From Sipunculus nudus (lineage: Eukaryota > Annelida > Sipuncula > Golfingiida > Sipunculidae), in the NCBI GenBank assembly GCA_026874595.1, contig CM049309.1, positions 9,633,076-9,697,075 on the forward strand: 64,000 nt of DNA, written 5' to 3'. Of the stretch, positions 28,201 through 38,495 are shown piece by piece. Below the pieces are notes generated by a model. It searched no databases and was not told the origin of the DNA. It saw only the letters and a program-made list of their open reading frames with translations. Made by a program: the position numbers and the translations under genes. Every line of letters starts with the position of its first letter. Position 1 is the stretch's first letter.

Positions 28201-28538
28201 TATCAAATATAATAAAATTATGTATAATAATGAATTATATAATGAATATTCAGTTTTGCACATGGCATTTTGTACCTTGTCTTTTTGCTGGAAAATACTT
28301 TGTAATCTTCACTAGTCATTTATCCAAAGTGTTATTGTAGTTATTATCATTGATATTTAATGGAACTATTATTTGTTCCAGGTTTGCAAGTTCCAAAAGC
28401 AGCAAGATCTACCTACACACAGATATACGTCTCATCTTTGCTCGGGACAAGTTTGAGTTTGATTCTCGAGTGGCAAATTATGAACTGAGGTCATTCACTG
28501 AGGGACCAGTTAATCCAAAATATTCTCCGAAAAGATGA
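7260..28538 (+). CDS. atos: Atos homolog (ATOSA/FAM214A family), 12 coding exons, complete
   Basis: Exons: 7260-7275, 8198-8376, 12062-12258, 12805-12930, 13404-14940, 17345-17470, 19456-19529, 24311-24434, 25321-25479, 26052-26120, 27862-28040, 28382-28538. These sum to 2943 nt (980 aa plus stop) and every junction phase agrees. The N-terminal part has the family blocks around LWRNNIPMCIEVLLYPDC and FSEISAWLNLSHG. The middle (about 175-685) is a low-complexity Ser/Thr/Pro-rich region. The C-terminal part has SSLIFNSRSGLPL, LLGNFEESVLNGRIEP, GASGAFCPKH, SLSDDNAPSPYLGHI, FNPNGTVVKMFVVMYNL, TFLRQRTLYMP and YLIHLRFASSKSSKIYLHTD. From knowledge of the family: the C-terminus carries DUF4210 (about 785-850) followed by the chromosome-segregation-type domain (about 865-930). 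Drosophila Atossa is a nuclear regulator of metabolism in migrating macrophages. Human ATOSA is about 100 residues longer. Identity rests on motif recall, not on a search, but agreement over both ends is strong. Confidence 0.95.
8198..8376 (+). CDS. atos: Atos coding exon 2
   Basis: The acceptor is TTTAATTAG and the donor CAG|GTATGA. It encodes an acidic stretch, then ELFRELGMLIVEGRIPE, which corresponds to the family's N-terminal helix ending in a TEGR-like motif. The exon ends in phase 0. Confidence 0.88.
10440..11260 (+). repeat. Three-copy ~310-bp tandem repeat in Atos intron 2
   Basis: GGGTCATGACCTTT marks units near 10525, 10833 and 11157. Other shared blocks are AAAATCACACAAAATCATGA and CAGTACTGTGGGCATTATAA. 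Units contain GACCTTGACCTT-type motifs shared with other repeats of the window. Confidence 0.8.
12062..12258 (+). CDS. atos: Atos coding exon 3
   Basis: The acceptor is ATTCTCTAG and the donor AG|GTAAGT, phase 2. It encodes LWRNNIPMCIEVLLYPDC and LLEQWVIQAVPKR, two of the most conserved N-terminal blocks of Atos proteins. The reading frame is open across the exon while the other two frames are not. Confidence 0.93.
12805..12930 (+). CDS. atos: Atos coding exon 4
   Basis: The acceptor is TTTCTTACAG and the donor AG|GTGAGC. It encodes ALFQALRSWLHFSEISAWL then NLSHGTQPKNLAYR, matching the family block that precedes the divergent central region. Entry and exit are both phase 2. Confidence 0.93.
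13404..14940 (+). CDS. atos: Atos coding exon 5 (large central exon, 512 codons)
   Basis: The acceptor is CTGTTTCAG and the donor CCAG|GTAATC. It begins RISPPGEFC, a conserved stretch including the VTVGSLPRS block, and continues into a long Ser/Thr/Pro- and Asn/His-rich region that looks disordered. It contains SRSPSSRSSTPTGRSSGSS, a run with phosphorylation-site character. No conserved domain is visible in the second half. The open frame continues 11 codons into the intron before a stop, so intron retention would truncate the protein before both C-terminal domains. Confidence 0.93.
14952..15059. mobile_element. MITE, ACAGTGAAACCTGT...GACCACC family
   Basis: The inverted ends are AATGAAACCTGTGTTATA and GACAGGTTCTACTGTA. 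Starting 11 bases after the Atos exon 5 donor, it occupies the very beginning of intron 5. Confidence 0.6.
15300..16265 (+). pseudogene. 3' fragment of a second non-LTR retrotransposon in Atos intron 5
   Basis: An open stretch of 183 codons (15325-15876) resembles the C-terminal end of a LINE ORF2. It contains NLSERNAMIKFRCANHKLPS and a zinc-binding-type CTLC-x9-H-x4-C motif (CTLCNLNTHGDEFHYLFEC). The 3' UTR ends with TGAATAAAC. No RT motif is present, so it is 5'-truncated. Being sense-oriented in an intron, its AATAAA could cause premature polyadenylation. Confidence 0.75.
17345..17470 (+). CDS. atos: Atos coding exon 6, followed by a tandem array of its own donor end
   Basis: The acceptor is TATTTTTTCAG and the donor CCA|GTAAGT, phase 0 on both sides. 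It encodes EEQAAFQQSFHRSSSLIFNS and RSGLPLQSSP, a block conserved in Atos proteins. The last ~30 bases of the exon plus the donor are repeated 15 more times directly downstream. The upstream-most donor was chosen as authentic because it preserves the conserved protein sequence into exon 7 (APVKKNTNSGFHFDESL). Confidence 0.92.
17440..18415 (+). repeat. 16-copy, 63-bp tandem array of the Atos exon 6/intron 6 boundary
   Basis: Each unit holds the exon end (AGATCAGGGCTGCCTCTACA), the donor CCAGTAAGTCAAAATCTCAG and a short intronic part. Donor-type GT sites start at 17471, 17533, 17591, 17654, 17717, 17780, 17843, 17906, 17969, 18032, 18090, 18153, 18216, 18279, 18342 and 18405. Most intervals are exactly 63, i.e. 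21 codons. The last two and the one at 18090 have degraded donors. Confidence 0.93.
18923..19168 (+). pseudogene. GIY-YIG endonuclease remnant, Penelope-like element type
   Basis: The frame reads VINKKTGAIYNIQCGDCRKH, CIGKTACPLGK, stop, LQEHQKQATSAIFLHWRDA. The spacing Y-N-I-Q-C...C-I-G...L-x-E-H is that of the GIY-YIG domain found at the C-terminus of Penelope-like retroelements. Two in-frame stops (after CPLGK and after NVRGK) show it is dead. No reverse transcriptase part was seen, and assignment to Penelope rather than another GIY-YIG-bearing element is inference. Confidence 0.6.
19456..19529 (+). CDS. atos: Atos coding exon 7
   Basis: The acceptor is TTTTTGTCAG and the donor AA|GTAAGT, phase 2. 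It encodes APVKKNTNSGFHFDESLTNP then KAIK, matching the family block of a phenylalanine/aspartate cluster followed by PKAI. Confidence 0.92.
20264..20510 (+). repeat. Unclassified interspersed repeat, copy 2 (Atos intron 7)
   Basis: It shares AAAGGGGCCTATTTGGATAT and CATTTATAAAAATAGGCCAT with the copy at 4816, then GACGTGTTATAAGCTC. Confidence 0.5.
20718..22592. mobile_element. Candidate element bounded by AGCTCAGCTGAGC-type ends
   Basis: TTTTAGCTCAGCTGAGCTAT at 20716-20735 is followed by a GTCCGTCC run, and CGTCAGCTGAGCACAGTGAC occurs near 22554. The sequence between has no coding potential. Bounds are tentative. Confidence 0.3.
22797..24098. mobile_element. 1.3-kb non-autonomous DNA transposon candidate in Atos intron 7
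   Basis: The left end AAATACAGTTAAACCTGTCT and the right end read in reverse (AAATACAGTGAAAACTTGTC) form inverted termini, continuing into GCGGACA and GAGGTGTCC motifs. The interior (22900-23940) shows no transposase. Its right end is 212 bases upstream of Atos exon 8. Confidence 0.6.
24311..24434 (+). CDS. atos: Atos coding exon 8
   Basis: The acceptor is TTTTTCCACAG and the donor GAA|GTGAGT. The acceptor at 24310 was preferred over CCACCAG at 24341 because only 24310 restores phase with exon 7. It gives NSLSCVNLGHQEAP and ends STSAPASTNRLLGNFE, the entry to DUF4210. Confidence 0.9.
25321..25479 (+). CDS. atos: Atos coding exon 9 (DUF4210)
   Basis: The acceptor is CTGTGACAG and the donor CTG|GTAAGT, exactly 53 codons. 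It encodes ESVLNGRIEPCGVIEGFKAA, GASGAFCPKH and FFFSLSDDNAPSPYL, the core of the DUF4210 region. This is among the best conserved parts of the family. Confidence 0.95.
26052..26120 (+). CDS. atos: Atos coding exon 10
   Basis: The acceptor is TGTGTCTCAG and the donor GTT|GTAAGT, 23 codons in phase 0. It encodes GHINLESLGKRGYHIPKRGT and VQV, linking the two C-terminal domains. Confidence 0.94.
26780..27430 (-). repeat. Interspersed repeat with GACCTTGACC motifs, reverse orientation, Atos intron 10
   Basis: Blocks of GTCAAGGTCACAGGA alternate with CCTATATATGGC and ACTCCAGTTTGGATTGACAA. This is the reverse complement of the family at 740-1240 and 62,160-62,840. Confidence 0.7.
27862..28040 (+). 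CDS. atos: Atos coding exon 11 (chromosome-segregation-type domain), GC donor
   Basis: The acceptor is TTTATTACAG. It encodes TLFNPNGTVVKMFVVMYNLE, TFLRQRTLYMP and MRYLIHLR. The frame to exon 12 requires splicing after CTTAG, where the intron begins GCGAGT rather than GT. No GT site nearby keeps the frame. Confidence 0.93.
28382..28538 (+). CDS. atos: Atos coding exon 12 and stop
   Basis: The acceptor is TTTGTTCCAG. It encodes FASSKSSKIYLHTDIRLIFA, then ELRSFTEGPVNPKYSPKR and TGA. This matches the extreme C-terminus of Atos proteins (short ...NPxFSPR ending). An AATAAA hexamer at 28682-28687 is a plausible polyadenylation signal 144 bases beyond the stop. Confidence 0.94.
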
Positions 28539-28681
28539 TGAAAGCTTACTTAGGATTTATCATATTCATAAATTCATTGTAATATCAGACACAAAATCTA
28601 CGCAGAGAAAACAGTCACTTGGAGCAGCAGTATGTACAGTGGGATGTGTGGGATTAAGGAGCCATTTGCCAAAAAAAATAT

Positions 28682-28687
28682 AATAAA
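28682..28687 (+). terminator. Candidate polyadenylation signal of Atos
   Basis: AATAAA follows the Atos stop codon by 144 bases and lies just before a MITE at 28709. It is the first canonical hexamer after the stop. Confidence 0.45.
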
Positions 28688-28708
28688 GTCAATAATAGGA
28701 ATCAAATT

Positions 28709-28858
28709 ACAGTGAAACTTGTGTTATAAGACCACCTGTGGGACTGGCCAGAAGTGGTTTAAATAACAGGTCATGCAGTTATAATCAGTGTGAATTTTTT
28801 GGTTCACTCACGGGTGGTCTTAATAGACAGGTGGTCTTATAAGACAGGTTCCACTGTA
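28709..28858. mobile_element. MITE, ACAGTGAAACCTGT...GACCACC family
   Basis: Its ends ACAGTGAAACTTGTGTTATA and the reverse complement of CTTATAAGACAGGTTCCACT flank a 150-bp palindromic unit with internal GACCACC/GGTGGTC pairs. It begins 22 bases after the putative Atos poly(A) signal. TA flanks both ends. Confidence 0.7.
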
Positions 28859-30197
28859 TACCATTTTTCAAGACTCAAATATGAGCACAGCTTGAAACGC
28901 TCAGCCAAAGCTTTATGCATCACACCATTTTATAGTGTTTCATATATAGTGTTAATTATCCAAGATGATATATATTGTTTCAATCATTCACATTAAATTA
29001 ACACTCAGTTATTTGAAACAGATTTTATTCATCCTAATACATTGCTCATGTTTCTACTTCTGTACAATATGCTGAAATCATTTACTGAATTTTAAATTGA
29101 CAGTTTGATTATTACTGGATATCAAAGGGTGATTATTGGTAATTAATCAAATTTTATTAGACAACGCATTCCAAATATTTTTTTATCTGAATACAGACAC
29201 GTTAACTGAAACACTAATACAGGTGTTACCTGTGACGAAACACCAAAGTAACTTCAAATTAAATGCCAAAAACAACCATCAGTTTATAAAATAGTACCTG
29301 TTGAGCATATCCATGTAGTAAGATTTAATAATAAAGTGATTTAATATTTTGGAAAGAGAGGGGTCCAGCCAAGGAAGGCTAATGAGAAAACCTTACAAAG
29401 GTCCTCAGATCCAGAAAAGGGGAGGGTCCAGCCACAAATATTAGTTTGAACCCCTTAAAAAAAGGTTACAGGGGCTGGAAAGGGGAGGGTCCAGCCCCCT
29501 CCCGGATTGGCTGCTGATTTGCTTGTTTCATTTCGCTGTTGGCACACGACCAAACTGGGCAGCCATCCCTGACAGCTCTGATGCTGCCCTCTGCCTGCAG
29601 AAGTGGAAATCAATTAACAACAGACACCAGGGATTTGAGTGCAAGATTTAATCATGTTTAAAAAGCTGTTTTACACCGCCTGTTGATGAGACTGCATAGT
29701 TATATAACTGCAGAAAAATATCTATCATATATATCTGTATTTGGCTTAATTTAAGTTGATAATGTTTGGCATTTCCACACAGGTATCGAAAACACCTATA
29801 TTTCGTGTTTCATACCCATACAAGCTTTAAGGATAGCTTATGTATTACATAAAATGTAAAGGTATGATGTTACATACAGTGTGTGGAGAGACCTCTAATG
29901 CTAGGTACTAGTCATAGAACTTTCTCTGATAATCTTCTACCTATGAATTTAGAAGTGACAGATATATTGCTGTCATGTTTATATAGAAGTGTAGACTGCA
30001 AGATTACAGTTTCACTGTTTAGTGTTTCAAGATATACATGAATTATGCAGTCAGATATAGTCATTTCCTACAAGGGGTTCTCATCAGAATTTGGCAATAT
30101 TTTAATAAATTTTCAGATCAATTCCATAAGATATGCTGAAGTAAAGAAATGGAGGCATAGACCCAATCAAATATACCCTGTAATGAAACAAAAAATT

Positions 30198-30379
30198 ACA
30201 GTGACACCTGTGTAACTAGACCAACCATGGGATTGGCCAAAAATGGTCTTAATTCAGAGTTGGTCTTATTAGGTAGTTCAGTTATAATCAATGTGAATGT
30301 TTTTGCTCCATTCCAAGGGTGGTCTCAGTAGACAGGTGGTCGTATTTTATAGGTGGTGTTACAAACATGTTCCACTATA
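30198..30379. mobile_element. MITE, ACAGTGAAACCTGT...GACCACC family
   Basis: Diverged copy of the element at 28709, with ends ACAGTGACACCTGTGTAACT and ATGTTCCACTATA and a central segment that aligns with it (AGTTATAATCAATGTGAATG). Confidence 0.6.
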
Positions 30380-31151
30380 CCCTAAATATGCAGGAAACTT
30401 GGTATCTGAGAAAACTGTTTATATTTTACATTTATGTGCTATTTATTAAAATTAAGGTCACCAGTCATACAAAGATATACATTTAAAAGCTGCTGATTGG
30501 CTTTTAGTGTCATAAATATTAAAAAAAAATGTAATTATTACCTAGGGCTAGCAAATAATGGGAGGTGCTATTTTACCTGGCCATGAGAAGTTAAGAAAAT
30601 TGAAAAATATGAAGTTGGAACTGAGCATGAAATTTTTTATTTCCTATTAACACTTCAAGTCCCTGATCAACTTGAGTGCAAAATTGTGTAATAATATTTG
30701 AATAAGAGAGAACAGTGGACAATGTCATTAAGCCACCCACTGATGGAATGGACTGTGGACATTGTCAATGGAATGGACTGTGGACATTGTCTGTGGAATT
30801 GATTGGTGTCAATGTCAAGTTTTCTGCTTCACCTGATATGAAAATAGCAACACTGATTAGAGTGCCCTCTGGTGATATAAATCCTAATTATTTTTAATTG
30901 AAGATGAGAAACTTGATTTTCTGATAAAAAAACACTGTTGAATATTTATGTTTATCTATAAAAAAAATCATGAATAACAAAATTTTCTTGTGAAGAATAA
31001 GCACTTTCCTATGAAATTTCCAGCTTTTACTGAAAGAGGACACATGTTTCTTTGCTCAAGTGTGAGATATTTTGCTTAAAAATATCACTTCAGGCAGCTT
31101 TTGTGTATGATGAGAAACATCCAGCAAAAAGGCATTTAAAATTGATCATTC

Positions 31152-31155
<4 letters not shown>

Positions 31156-31202
<47 letters not shown>

Positions 31203-31222
31203 GTACATACATACATATATAC
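31156..31222. repeat. TA microsatellite
   Basis: (TA)n of about 50 bases grading into ACATACATACAT. Confidence 0.92.
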
Positions 31223-31223
31223 A

Positions 31224-31335
31224 TTAAAACCTTAAAATTACAACCACCAATATAGAAAAGGGACCTGTAAAAGGTACTTTTGTTTCGAGGTGGTCGCGAA
31301 ACCAGGTGGTCATCAGGTGAGGTTTTACTATATAT
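31224..31335. mobile_element. MITE fragment, GACCACC/GGTGGTC family
   Basis: Short palindromic copy (AAAACCTTAAAATTACAACC ... AGGTGGTCATCAGGTGAGGT) between two TA-rich stretches. Diverged. Confidence 0.45.
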
Positions 31336-32996
31336 ATATGTATATACTGTATTCCGCAGCAATACATATTTAGCAGCAATGCAACAAATGCAATCATATC
31401 ATTTATTTATTTATCACAATTCAAAGATAAAATGACAAGCATTTAGTCTGATCATAAGAGAACATCACAGACATTATTTATTATCAGGTATTATCATGTT
31501 CAAACAAACAGAATATTCTACATTTCATGTTATGAACCAGACATTCTTTCAGGCATTTCACAACTTTATCACAAGGTTCACGCGATCCTTCATCTTCATG
31601 TAAATGGTTAGATTGGAAATGGTGAAATTACTAGTGTTATGTGGTATGGAAGTACTTGGTCATATTGACCTAGCTCTCGTATGATGGTAGTATATACTGT
31701 ATTGGTTGTATGTTATTATATCATATAAATTATACTATGGTTTATAGTCTTGAGTGCTTTTTATACGCCCGTCATATGACAGGATTATTATGGTATTATA
31801 CGCCCATCATATGAAGGGAGTGTTATGGTATACCCACCGTCCTTCCATCCTTCCATCTATATGTCCATCTGTCAATTTTCAGTGTCATGGCAATAATTTA
31901 CCAAGGTTTTAATGGATTTTCACAAATCTCCCCATAAATACTGACCAACAGACTATCTCGCCCAAGTTCAATTATGGGCAACATCCACTCATATTTAAAA
32001 AGGGCACAGGGCTACTTTGTGGTGTCGCCATGATAACTTATAAAGATATGAAGGATTTGATAAAACTCATCAGAAATATTAATCAATAAGATATCTCACC
32101 TAGGATTGATTACATATTAACCAATAGTTTCTCACCTTCAGTATTTTCATTATTATCATGATTAATTTTATTTAAATAGTGCAAGAATCCTTTTCAATAA
32201 AAGTTCAGCTGCACTGCACTTTGGCCATTAAGTAAGATATACATTAAAATGAACATTACATTAGTGATAAAAGCATAGCTGATAAAACATTGGTAAACAA
32301 GACAATGTTATACTCTCTGAACAAATATGTTTTAAGAAGCCTTTTAAAACAATAGCCATATCTCAATAGGAGGCGAGCCCTTCTCAACAGGAAGCGAGTT
32401 CAAGAGACTGGGACCAGCATTACTAAAAGCATTGACACCATTGAGATTTGTCCTGGCACAGTCAGTAGACCCGAGTGACTAGATCTAAGTTGCCTAGATG
32501 GTGTGAAGGAGCACAACATATACTTGATAGAACTACGGGCCTGATTTTGTAAGTCTCTGAAGGTCATAAAAGCAACTTTATATTGGATGCACAAATCAAC
32601 CGAAAACCAGTGGCAGGTTTGTCACATGGGTGTAATATGATCTGACCTAGAAGACCTGGTTACAATCCTAGCCGCAGTATCCTGCACATGCTGGAGCTTC
32701 CTAAGATTGCTCTTAGGGGTGTTGATCAGAAGGGTATTATCAAAATAACTTTGATAGAGTGGAAACCATCATTACACCAAAATTTCTGGGGTAAGGGGAT
32801 GTTTTAACCCTGTCTGACCCGACTTGCAGCACCAGATCTTGCAAGTTTGTGATGTGTCACTTTTCACTGAAAATCATGAACTCGGTTTTATTTGTGTTTA
32901 ATTAAATTCCTCAGCAGATTTCAAGCATATTTAGTGAGGTTACAAGACACAAGACAGGCGTATTGTGCATGTTTGTGTTGCTCTTGTTCACCGTTA

Positions 32997-33331
32997 GGCC
33001 AAAATAAAAAAAAAAGTATGGTTCTCAGGCACTTTTTTTCAGAAATCAATGCGGGCAGGCGTTTTTTTTTTTTTTTTTTTTGTATGTTTTGATAAAAAAT
33101 GTCAAATGATAAGGGAAAAGCATGATAATAACAGATGTATTTTGCTAAACAAGCAAAAGCACTACATAACAAAGGAAATTGTATGATTTTGTCTACTTGA
33201 AAGAAATATCCGAGCGGCTGCAGCTCAAAATCGGTAAGTTTCTGTTGAAAATCGAAATAAAATTTTTTGATGCGGGGGGTTAAAATTATGCGGGCTTTGC
33301 CTGAGAACCATACCTTTAATTTTTTTTTGCC
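32997..33331. mobile_element. Harbinger-like MITE, copy 2
   Basis: It has the same terminal repeats as copy 1 and is flanked on both sides by TTA (32994-32996 and 33332-33334), the clearest target-site duplication of the four copies. Its interior is in opposite orientation to copy 1. It lies in the intergenic region between the two convergent genes. Confidence 0.87.
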
Positions 33332-34078
33332 TTATGATTTTGACTTTTGTCCATCTTTCCACGTCACTGAACTGACTGCCTGCTCTCTGAACTGTAAACA
33401 GACAGGATCACACTTTTAACCACCTTGGGCTATGAACTCCTAATTTATAGTCAATTCTATTTACTGGTTAAACCCTTAAAGGAGTTCATATTAGCCAAAT
33501 TAACAGAAGTATGGATATACATGCTCAAATCACTCTTTTGTTGAGATAACATTTATCCCATGTTTTATAATCAAGTGATTATATATACATTGAAGATATG
33601 TTAGTTTATTTAAATTTCCTACATTTAAGCCTTTATAAGAGTAGTTTTCAATTATTTTGCAATTTACATAATGCATCATTTGAATATATTCCAGTTTATT
33701 ATAAGCCAGAATTGGAGGGTCTTTAGCCCTTTAACTGTATTTACCTAATGTGTCAACAGTGAGTGACCCAGGTCACATGAACTGAAAACATGATTTTCTC
33801 CATGTCAAAAAGACTTGGCATCCACTTAGCTAGAGACAGTAATTAATTCAATGTCTGACGCAATACTCCCTGAATCCTCTCTTTCATATAAAAACAAGTC
33901 ATTTCATATATACATGTATTTATTGAAAGCATACAACATTCATGTGTAACAAAGGTATGAGTAGCATCTCATACAGATAACTTTAAAGCCAACATAAAAA
34001 AGTCAAAAGGATATAAGAATCATAGTACGATGACAAAAGCAAAGCACAAGTGATCACAATTTTATCACCGACCATCCA

Positions 34079-34467
34079 CATACTACCACATCTGTGGCTA
34101 CGCTTTCACAGACCTTGATTCTGGGCCCTCTCTGGGTGTCTATTTCATGGATAATGAACAAGCCTGCATGTGTTTGGGGTGAAATCACAATTGCCAATCA
34201 AATCCAATGAATAAATGTTGTTCACATGCTGTCTGAACAAAAACATGTACCGTGAATAGGACAGGCTAATTTGATTGGTTAGTTTCTAGATGTCATTCTG
34301 GAAATGCTGAATGTTTGATCAAAACATTGCACCTGATGTCCGCGTATAACAAGTGTATGCAAGCCATTTGACTGGTTTAATTGCCTTTTTATATTATTCA
34401 TGAGATAGACGCCAGAGAGTGGCTGAATCAAGGTCTGTGAAAGCATAGCCACAGACTAGATGGTATG
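34079..34467. mobile_element. MITE with ~90-bp terminal inverted repeats
   Basis: The left arm TCTGTGGCTACGCTTTCACA, continuing through GACCTTGATT to TTCATGGATAATGA, is matched by the right arm read in reverse (CTGTGGCTATGCTTTCACAG, GACCTTGATT, CTCATGAATAAT). Internal sequence is about 200 bp and non-coding. No target duplication could be fixed, so superfamily is unknown. Confidence 0.8.
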
Positions 34468-37400
34468 AAGATGTCACCAACATTATGCTGCCATTAAAAT
34501 AATAACACAGTACAGGAAGCCTAAAGGCACTTCACATGATTAAAAGCTTCAGATATAGTATTGATATAGGAAGAATTAACCCTAGTGAAGAAACAGCAAC
34601 TGTCTGACACGTGGTGAAGAAATTTAATATAATTAAGACACGCTGGCTTTGATGGAGGGAAATATTGATTAAAATTTACAAGTGAATCAGTCTTCTGTCT
34701 CTGAGCCTGATTCAAGGAATTACCATAACCTGACACCTGGTGGTGGAATTTCATATTATTAAGACATGGGTCCCAAGGCAGGAAAGAGTTGTTCAACACC
34801 CAAGTGAAAATGACATCTGTCTCCAAGTATCACAGGACTTCTGAGTACCTGCCACCTGGTGGGAGAATTTGACATTATCAAGACAATGAGTCTTTATGCA
34901 AGAGAGAGCTGATTCAATTTTCAAGTTACCTGGATAAAATTCTTTGGCTGGTAGTGGTATGCACTCCATGTGATACAAGATTGAGTAAAAAATGATCGAG
35001 TGTGGGTGTATCAGCAGGAGGTACAACATGCAGGACCACAATGGGTATTATGTAGCCTGGTGGGTTTTTGTGGCTATGGGGTAGAGCACAAGGCTAAAAG
35101 CTGGGGAAAAAGGGATTTCCAATCACAGCCTAGTAGTGGTGGGTTTTTTCTAGGTCAGCCCCCAGCAAGAGTGGAGGCTTGACGAGAAGGCTGTTGCCCA
35201 CAACTGTGTATCACTCACAAAGATGTACAAAATTGGGTGTCGTGACCTAGCAATAGGGGTGATTACACAGCCAGGACCAGCAGGTGTGGTAGTCAACAGG
35301 CCCAGGTGTCACTGCAGCCATATCTACAGGTTAACATTAGTTAAGAAAGCATAAAAAATGGAGGCAGTTACCGCCACACAAAAGACCATTAAGGGGTCGA
35401 GTGTAGCCAAGTGGGTAAGGCAGTTTTAACCCCTATGGTGCCGCAAGGGTTAAATGAAACATATCTTCTGAAATTAAATCTAAAGTCCTAACAACAAGTT
35501 ATACTTCTGGATTATTCCCAATCCTATGCATATAAAACCTGAAAATCCTGAAGGCTTAATAATAACATATCATTCTTATCATATAACTAATAATCAGCTT
35601 CATTTGATAAGGTAGCACCACTAGTGACAGAGATGAGGAACAAAGCAGCATTATTAACAACAGTCGGTACTTAACCCTGGTTTTTTACATCATATATATA
35701 CATGGTATGATGAAATATCCAATTTATATTATAGGATATACAGACCTTTACAGACACACAACCAATGACAAAATACTCACAATCATTCACTAAAAAAATG
35801 CTATAAACAATTACAGTAAAAGATGATGTAAAAGTTATTCACTTAACTTAGTTAGACATATAATCAACTATCATGATGATTAGCAATCCTGACGTTTTAT
35901 ACTTTCTATTGTTTCATATTATTAAAGCTAAACCACTGTGATAATTATCTCTCCTGACAACTCTTGATTAATTAATGATACTTGAGGTATGATGAATGCA
36001 ATTTGCTAAAGCTATACCTGCCTTCATAAGAATAGGAAAAACAATTATGTGAGGCTAAGTGAACTTTGATAGATCATTACAAAAAATTAATTAAAATAAG
36101 GCACAGAAGATTAAAGAGTTTGGTGTTCAGGAAATTCAGAAAGTTTTGATTGCAGGAGGAATTTTCTTTTTATTACGCCTTCCCTCCAGTTTCTTTGAGG
36201 AACCCCCAAAATGGTTTGCTTTAGCCTTTATATTTTGATTTTTAAATTACACTATAGGACATATCTCCCTTATGCAGTATAAACCAGTGTTTATAACTGG
36301 TACCATGTTCACTAGATGTTCAAAATAGTTAGAGGCAGTTCTATAAAACAATTAACTTTGGTATACATGGATTAATACATATAAAATCATTCTACAGCAG
36401 ATATACATGTATATTACTAACAAATATTGGAATAACTTCATATGCTTCTGACCATTCTAAATCTGTACAGAGTGAGGATTCCCTATTTAATTCTAGACAC
36501 ACATGCAATAGTTACTTAAGTTCATATTGTGTTAAGTCAAGGATTGACATTTTTTTAAATAAACCATCTGAAGATACATAAATAAATCCTGCAAAACCCT
36601 AGCATTTATCCATATCTGTATAGGTAGTACTTAATCACTGTATCTTTAAGGGAGTACACCCTGAATATTTAGTCATTGTAAGTATGATCAGCATATTATG
36701 ACTATGTAGCAACCACTGGTGTTTATACTACCGGGTACTATGTGTTTGCTTCATATTCATGAGGCTGAAATTTCATGATTTATTCATTTTGAAAGTTTCT
36801 TGAGGGTTTCATTTTCAAGAAACACCAGGACCTATAAAATCTACATGCAGCAGTATTTGTATTTATTTTAAATAAGAATAAATCCAACAAAACATACTGT
36901 GGTTGCCTTTTTGCTTGCAAGTGTTTCAAATTCGCGATTTTTAATGAAAGGGGAATTTTCACGAAAATAAAACCCTCGTGAATAAGAGTTCCATAGTGGA
37001 AAGCAAGTTGAAAGCTAAATGATTTTGTATGTTAAGATATTGTATCTTCAGATGTTGCTTTAATAAATGATTTCAGATTTTTTTAAAATATTTGGAATGA
37101 ATGAACAATGATTCAACTCTTTTGATTTTCAATTGTCTAATTATTCAGATTTTAGCACGAATTATTTTATGTAATTAATCAATATAATTATGCTTCAGTT
37201 TGTGTAGGATTTTCATATGGTGAGTTTGTGAAAATGAAACCGTCGCAAAACATTGAAAATGTGCATATTGCAAAATTTTAACCTTGAGAATATGAGACCA
37301 ACCACAGTAACTCATTTCTGTTAAACTTATTTTAATTTGACCTGTATCACAGTCAAAATATCCCCATGGATTACCACGTTTTAACAATTAATGTGCATTT

Positions 37401-38495
37401 CATGGACCCATTCCGATACCAACCACAGATTAGAATGCTGATTAATGAACCATGTTTACAGAGGTTTGATAGCTAATCAATTTGTGCAGATGCATTGTAC
37501 CCTCTTGGTCATGTCAGTAAATGGGGCAACTCCTTCATAATGGTTGGTATATTCATGATTATTTCCCATTAAAAAAATCATGAAATTAAAACAAAAAGGG
37601 AACCACAGTATTCATTAAGATATTCAGCATCAATTACTCTAGACTTAAGACAATGAATAAATACTGGCTGATTTACCTTGTAGAATCTGTGTGATTTGAA
37701 AGACTGGATCATTTATAGACAGCTTTTTTAACTAATGTTACTGAAATAAAAAAAGTTAAAACATAATTTATGAGATTTGGAAAAAAAATATGTACAAACA
37801 CACTGTATGGAGCACACACACAAAGGACTTACAAAAATCTTGCCTATAGCACTCTTTTCAAAGTATCACTAGAAAACAACTTTTTGTGCATTCATGTAAC
37901 ATTGTGCTGGACAAATTATTGTGACTCTGCTACTTGATGCAAATCATACTGATCCGCAAATACCATCTGTCAGTGACGTTCTATGCTCCCAACACATTAG
38001 TTCTACACTGCAGTCATCCCAGACATTGTTACTTGTAACGACTGCTTGATATGGCAAGGTTCTATGGAGAGTGAGAGCTAATGTGAGCAGGGTGCCAGTC
38101 TAACAGAATATCAACAGAATCACCAAAAGACCAAGAGTTGCAACCGACAAAATGGCTGGTGATTGCCAGTCTGAGAAATATGCAAACAATGAAAGGGGTA
38201 CCAGTATATATGTAAAATGATTGAAACACATATCTTTCATAACAAAATCTTTGTAAAACATCATAAATATCACAAAAAATGTAACAGACAAAACTGAACC
38301 TTTTGTATTCTATCAATTACTATGGGAAAAATCTGGTGTAATTTCTGGTCCCATAAATTTAAATCTCACAGCATTTGCCAGCATGGTAGAAATTTTATCA
38401 AGCCAAATGTAAAAATCCCTTTCATGAAAAAATATTATAAAAATATGATTCACAATACTACAGGAAATTTGAACTTCAATCACAACTAGGCTGAC

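Larger units (their letters stand above)
28860..38495. other. Intergenic region between convergent genes
   Basis: Apart from the MITEs listed, it holds diverged interspersed repeats: a GCAAGGTTCT-type repeat near 37920-38080 (related to 26360-26640 in Atos), and repeated ACTGTGGTT/GAAAATTTCATTCGTG-type phrases at 36700-37320 that recur near 25560 and 41790. A 32,150-32,850 stretch may be an old repeat. No convincing exon was seen on either strand. Confidence 0.55.

Noticed and set aside
35395-35450. tRNA-like sequence TAGCCAAGTGGGTAAGGCAG
   Set aside because: Has an A-box resemblance only. No B box or cloverleaf follows, so at most a SINE scrap.
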